This document shows positions 19,771 to 22,070 of a stretch of DNA of 22,070 bases, piece by piece (the stretch's first letter is position 1; every line of letters starts with the position of its first letter). The DNA comes from a virus, in IMG/VR virus record IMGVR_UViG_3300043548_000670, positions 1 to 22,070 of that record, one strand, 5' to 3'. The notes under the pieces were generated by a model. It did no database searches. It saw nothing but the letters and a program-made list of their open reading frames with translations, and was not told the origin of the DNA. The position numbers and the translations under genes are program-made.

Positions 19771-22070
19771 TTAATCAATCCATTCTATCTTTAAAAGTTC
19801 AGTATATGCCGGTTTAATTCGCTCAACAGCTTTTCTTAAATTCTCCTCAATTAATTTTTTTATTTCTGAATTGTTTATTCCAGACCCTTTAATTCTCACG
19901 TTAAAAAAAGAACTTTTACTTCCAGGTAATTTGTGTTTAAAAAACCTATCAATAACTTCTACATATTGTAAAGGGGCTGTGGGAAGGTTCCAGACAATAT
20001 CTAAAGGTGTTATTTTTTCTCTTACAAAATATTGAACAAATTTACTTTCCAAAGGATGATCATATATTTTAACACCATCTAAATAACCATTCCAAATAAC
20101 AGAATTAGAATGTATTTCTTTATTAAAATTGTCAGATTTGCCTGCAGGTGTTCCTATAAAAAAATCTGTTTTATATTCAAAATTTAAATCTTTATTACCA
20201 GGCAATTCAATACTATCTCTCAAATAATTGTTTACATATAAACTTAAATTTCTATTTTTTACAGTTGCTGTTATTAAATACCAAGTTTTATTTGTAAAAT
20301 AGTGAACAGGAACGGATAAAGTATAAGTTGAATTTGGTAAGGAATTATTAGGAGATTTGACTGCTACCTTAAAATTAATTTGAGGATTATTGTTAAACTT
20401 TACTTTATTGAAAACTCTTTTTTGTTCATATCCAGTAAAATCTCCTCCTCCAGTAAATTGTAAAATTTCTGGATTTTGTAGGGCAGTTGCTGCTTCGTAA
20501 ATGTTTAATTTCTCTGGTAATAAAATATTTTTAGAAATTTTGCCATCTAAAGTCACAAAATAAAGATTCTTTTCAAAATTGTGATAAATGACTGCATACC
20601 AAATATGTTGATTGGTGTTTCTGTTGTAATTTTTAACAAATCCTATATTTTTTATATCATCTTCAGATGTAGAAACCCCGACATTGTATGTTGCAATTAA
20701 TGTTTTATTGATAGGATCTATTTTGTAAATGTGATCAGAATTAGCTAAAACCCAAACATTGCCTTCCGGATCTACTGTTAATGTAGAACCTTTTCCATTA
20801 GTTGGAGCAGATTCTATTAAAACATCATCACAATACAAATTGCCGTCATTTTTAATGACCCATTTTTGATTATCTTCAGTAAATTTAACGCTTAAACAAT
20901 TCGGTTCTCTGACTAAATTTCCATTAAAATCAAAAGCTATTTGTTCATTATTAATATAGGGAGAATTAAAATCCGTAGCTGAAAGTAAAAGGTCTTTATC
21001 AAAAATGTACGTCGCTGAAGTGGTTAAAACAAAACAATTATCGGAACCATCCAAAATCATTTTTCGCGGTTCTCCCTTTAATAAAAAACTTCCCCCTGAT
21101 AGGGTTTTATTTAAAGTCATTACATCACCTATATGATTATATTTGACTATTCTTAAATTTTTAGAATCTAAAGAAATAACCTCACTAGAAGAATTAATAC
21201 ACACTGAAATAGGATTAGCAGATTCTCCTAACGAAAATTGGACATTTTTGTCTAAATAAACATTGGTTTCTTGATTGACATAAAAAAGATGTCCGTAGGT
21301 ATTTTCAGGAATTACAAAAAAAGGATTTTGATAAAGATTATTATAAAATATACCATAACCTCCTCTTCTTAAATTGCCTAATAATTGCGTAGATGTAGCC
21401 TCTGACCAATCATGATGATTGATCCAAAAAGATATAGTAAATTCATCTTTTAAATTATATGAGTCATTGTAATTAATTTTACAATTAATAAAGTCTGTGT
21501 TATTAAAAGACAAAAAATTACGATCTAAATAACCCGGCTCAGAAGAACTTAATACCCAATCTGATTTAAAATTATCTATTTTAATAACATTTTTATAAAT
21601 GGATGTATCTAAAAATTCTGAATTTCCATTGTTCCAATTTTCTATGTCTAATCGTAAACGACTTTTGTCATCTCCGGAAAAGGTAGCAATGATATCTTTG
21701 ACCGTATTTTCTCCTTGATGAAAGTATTGATACTGAACCCCAGGTTCAAAAGTCAATAAAGAAGGAATATCATAATAAATGGGATCGTGACTATAATAAT
21801 CTCCAAAATTAGCTTCACCTTCTAATACCTCATCATAAGCTAATCTACCGGGATGATAATAACGATCTAACCATCTTGGAGTTTCTGAAGAAAGAGCATA
21901 TAACCAAGAACAAAGCCAAGTACCATCTTTTTGGTCTACTGTGTCTCCCCAAGGGGTACTTTCCCCATAACCTCCTAATTTTTTATAAACTCTATCAGCT
22001 AAAGCTGGAATAGGTCCTGGGGTAGCTCCATCAGCGACCAAAGTAGAGTCTAAAATAGTTTGTGGTGCAG
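19771..22070 (-). CDS. LamG/propeller virion protein (5' end beyond window)
   Basis: The frame remains open from its TAA stop to the window edge. The first start-like codon inside is a TTG at 22041, and the sequence before it (QTILDST) continues without a stop, so the gene is truncated by the window. Numbering from 22041, residues about 176-255 look like the first half of a LamG/concanavalin-like fold (DEFTISFWINHHDWSEATST, then QLLGNLRRGGYGIFYNN). Residues about 256-535 look like propeller blades (LTVDPEGNVWVLANSDHIYK). Residues about 545-665 look like the second LamG half (NKTWYLITATVKNRNLSLYV, then IWNGYLDGVKIYDHPL). A charged helical C-terminus (EVIDRFFKHKLPGSKSSFFN, then ERIKPAYTELLKIEWID) looks like an assembly domain. 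It probably acts as an adhesin or baseplate-associated protein. Confidence 0.8.
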   Translation of the reverse strand, partial: APQTILDSTLVADGATPGPIPALADRVYKKLGGYGESTPWGDTVDQKDGTWLCSWLYALSSETPRWLDRYYHPGRLAYDEVLEGEANFGDYYSHDPIYYDIPSLLTFEPGVQYQYFHQGENTVKDIIATFSGDDKSRLRLDIENWNNGNSEFLDTSIYKNVIKIDNFKSDWVLSSSEPGYLDRNFLSFNNTDFINCKINYNDSYNLKDEFTISFWINHHDWSEATSTQLLGNLRRGGYGIFYNNLYQNPFFVIPENTYGHLFYVNQETNVYLDKNVQFSLGESANPISVCINSSSEVISLDSKNLRIVKYNHIGDVMTLNKTLSGGSFLLKGEPRKMILDGSDNCFVLTTSATYIFDKDLLLSATDFNSPYINNEQIAFDFNGNLVREPNCLSVKFTEDNQKWVIKNDGNLYCDDVLIESAPTNGKGSTLTVDPEGNVWVLANSDHIYKIDPINKTLIATYNVGVSTSEDDIKNIGFVKNYNRNTNQHIWYAVIYHNFEKNLYFVTLDGKISKNILLPEKLNIYEAATALQNPEILQFTGGGDFTGYEQKRVFNKVKFNNNPQINFKVAVKSPNNSLPNSTYTLSVPVHYFTNKTWYLITATVKNRNLSLYVNNYLRDSIELPGNKDLNFEYKTDFFIGTPAGKSDNFNKEIHSNSVIWNGYLDGVKIYDHPLESKFVQYFVREKITPLDIVWNLPTAPLQYVEVIDRFFKHKLPGSKSSFFNVRIKGSGINNSEIKKLIEENLRKAVERIKPAYTELLKIEWID

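Noticed and set aside
1-22070. tRNA, rRNA, integrase, transposase, toxin-antitoxin or anti-defence genes
   Set aside because: None was found by reading both strands for characteristic motifs. All sizable frames are accounted for by structural, head or unknown phage genes.

Overview
The window is a late structural region of a T4-like contractile-tailed bacteriophage (Caudoviricetes). This is shown by homologues, recognised from sequence motifs, of T4 gp23 (major capsid), gp22 (scaffold core), gp21 (prohead protease), gp4 (head completion), gp13 and gp14 (neck). Most of the DNA is strongly AT-rich; the capsid gene and one fibre gene are visibly richer in G+C. Almost every gene lies on the minus strand, so the functional reading order runs from 22070 down to 1. 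I cannot name the host. The many fibre-like genes resemble those of environmental (marine or freshwater) T4-like phages more than those of enteric phage T4. There are no tRNA genes, integrase, transposase or CRISPR array.

In transcription order: (i) 22070-14391, five adhesion or baseplate-associated genes. They are a LamG/propeller protein (5' end outside the window), a PKD/NHL-propeller protein, two short related fibre proteins and an RCC1-propeller protein; the last three share an N-terminal adapter motif. (ii) 14357-13599, an acidic protein followed by a clear intrinsic terminator. (iii) 13524-12076, a degenerate nucleotidyltransferase-like protein and neck protein gp14. (iv) 11989-5561, a receptor-binding cassette: a relatively GC-rich trimeric-fibre-like protein with its own upstream late-promoter-like site and downstream terminator, a small basic protein, a second fibre, an overlooked 44-residue ORF, a short fibre protein and a 1158-residue G8/beta-helix spike. 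(v) 5537-3875, neck protein gp13, a small basic conserved protein and head-completion protein gp4. (vi) 3027-3872, one plus-strand gene for a four-helix membrane/coiled-coil protein. (vii) 2973-1, the head morphogenesis run gp21, a small prohead-core-like protein, gp22 and gp23 (3' end outside the window).

The genes fit one assembly pathway. gp22 and the small core proteins scaffold gp23, gp21 matures the prohead, gp4 and the neck proteins gp13/gp14 complete the head after packaging, and the fibre and spike genes supply host recognition. The most unusual feature is translational and transcriptional. Only gp23 has a strong Shine-Dalgarno sequence, while about a dozen other genes carry a T4-late-promoter-like TAAATA element 5-12 bases before the start codon, six of them at exactly 5 bases. 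This suggests very short-leader or leaderless late mRNAs, or a non-Shine-Dalgarno start signal. There is no gene-free stretch longer than 300 bases.
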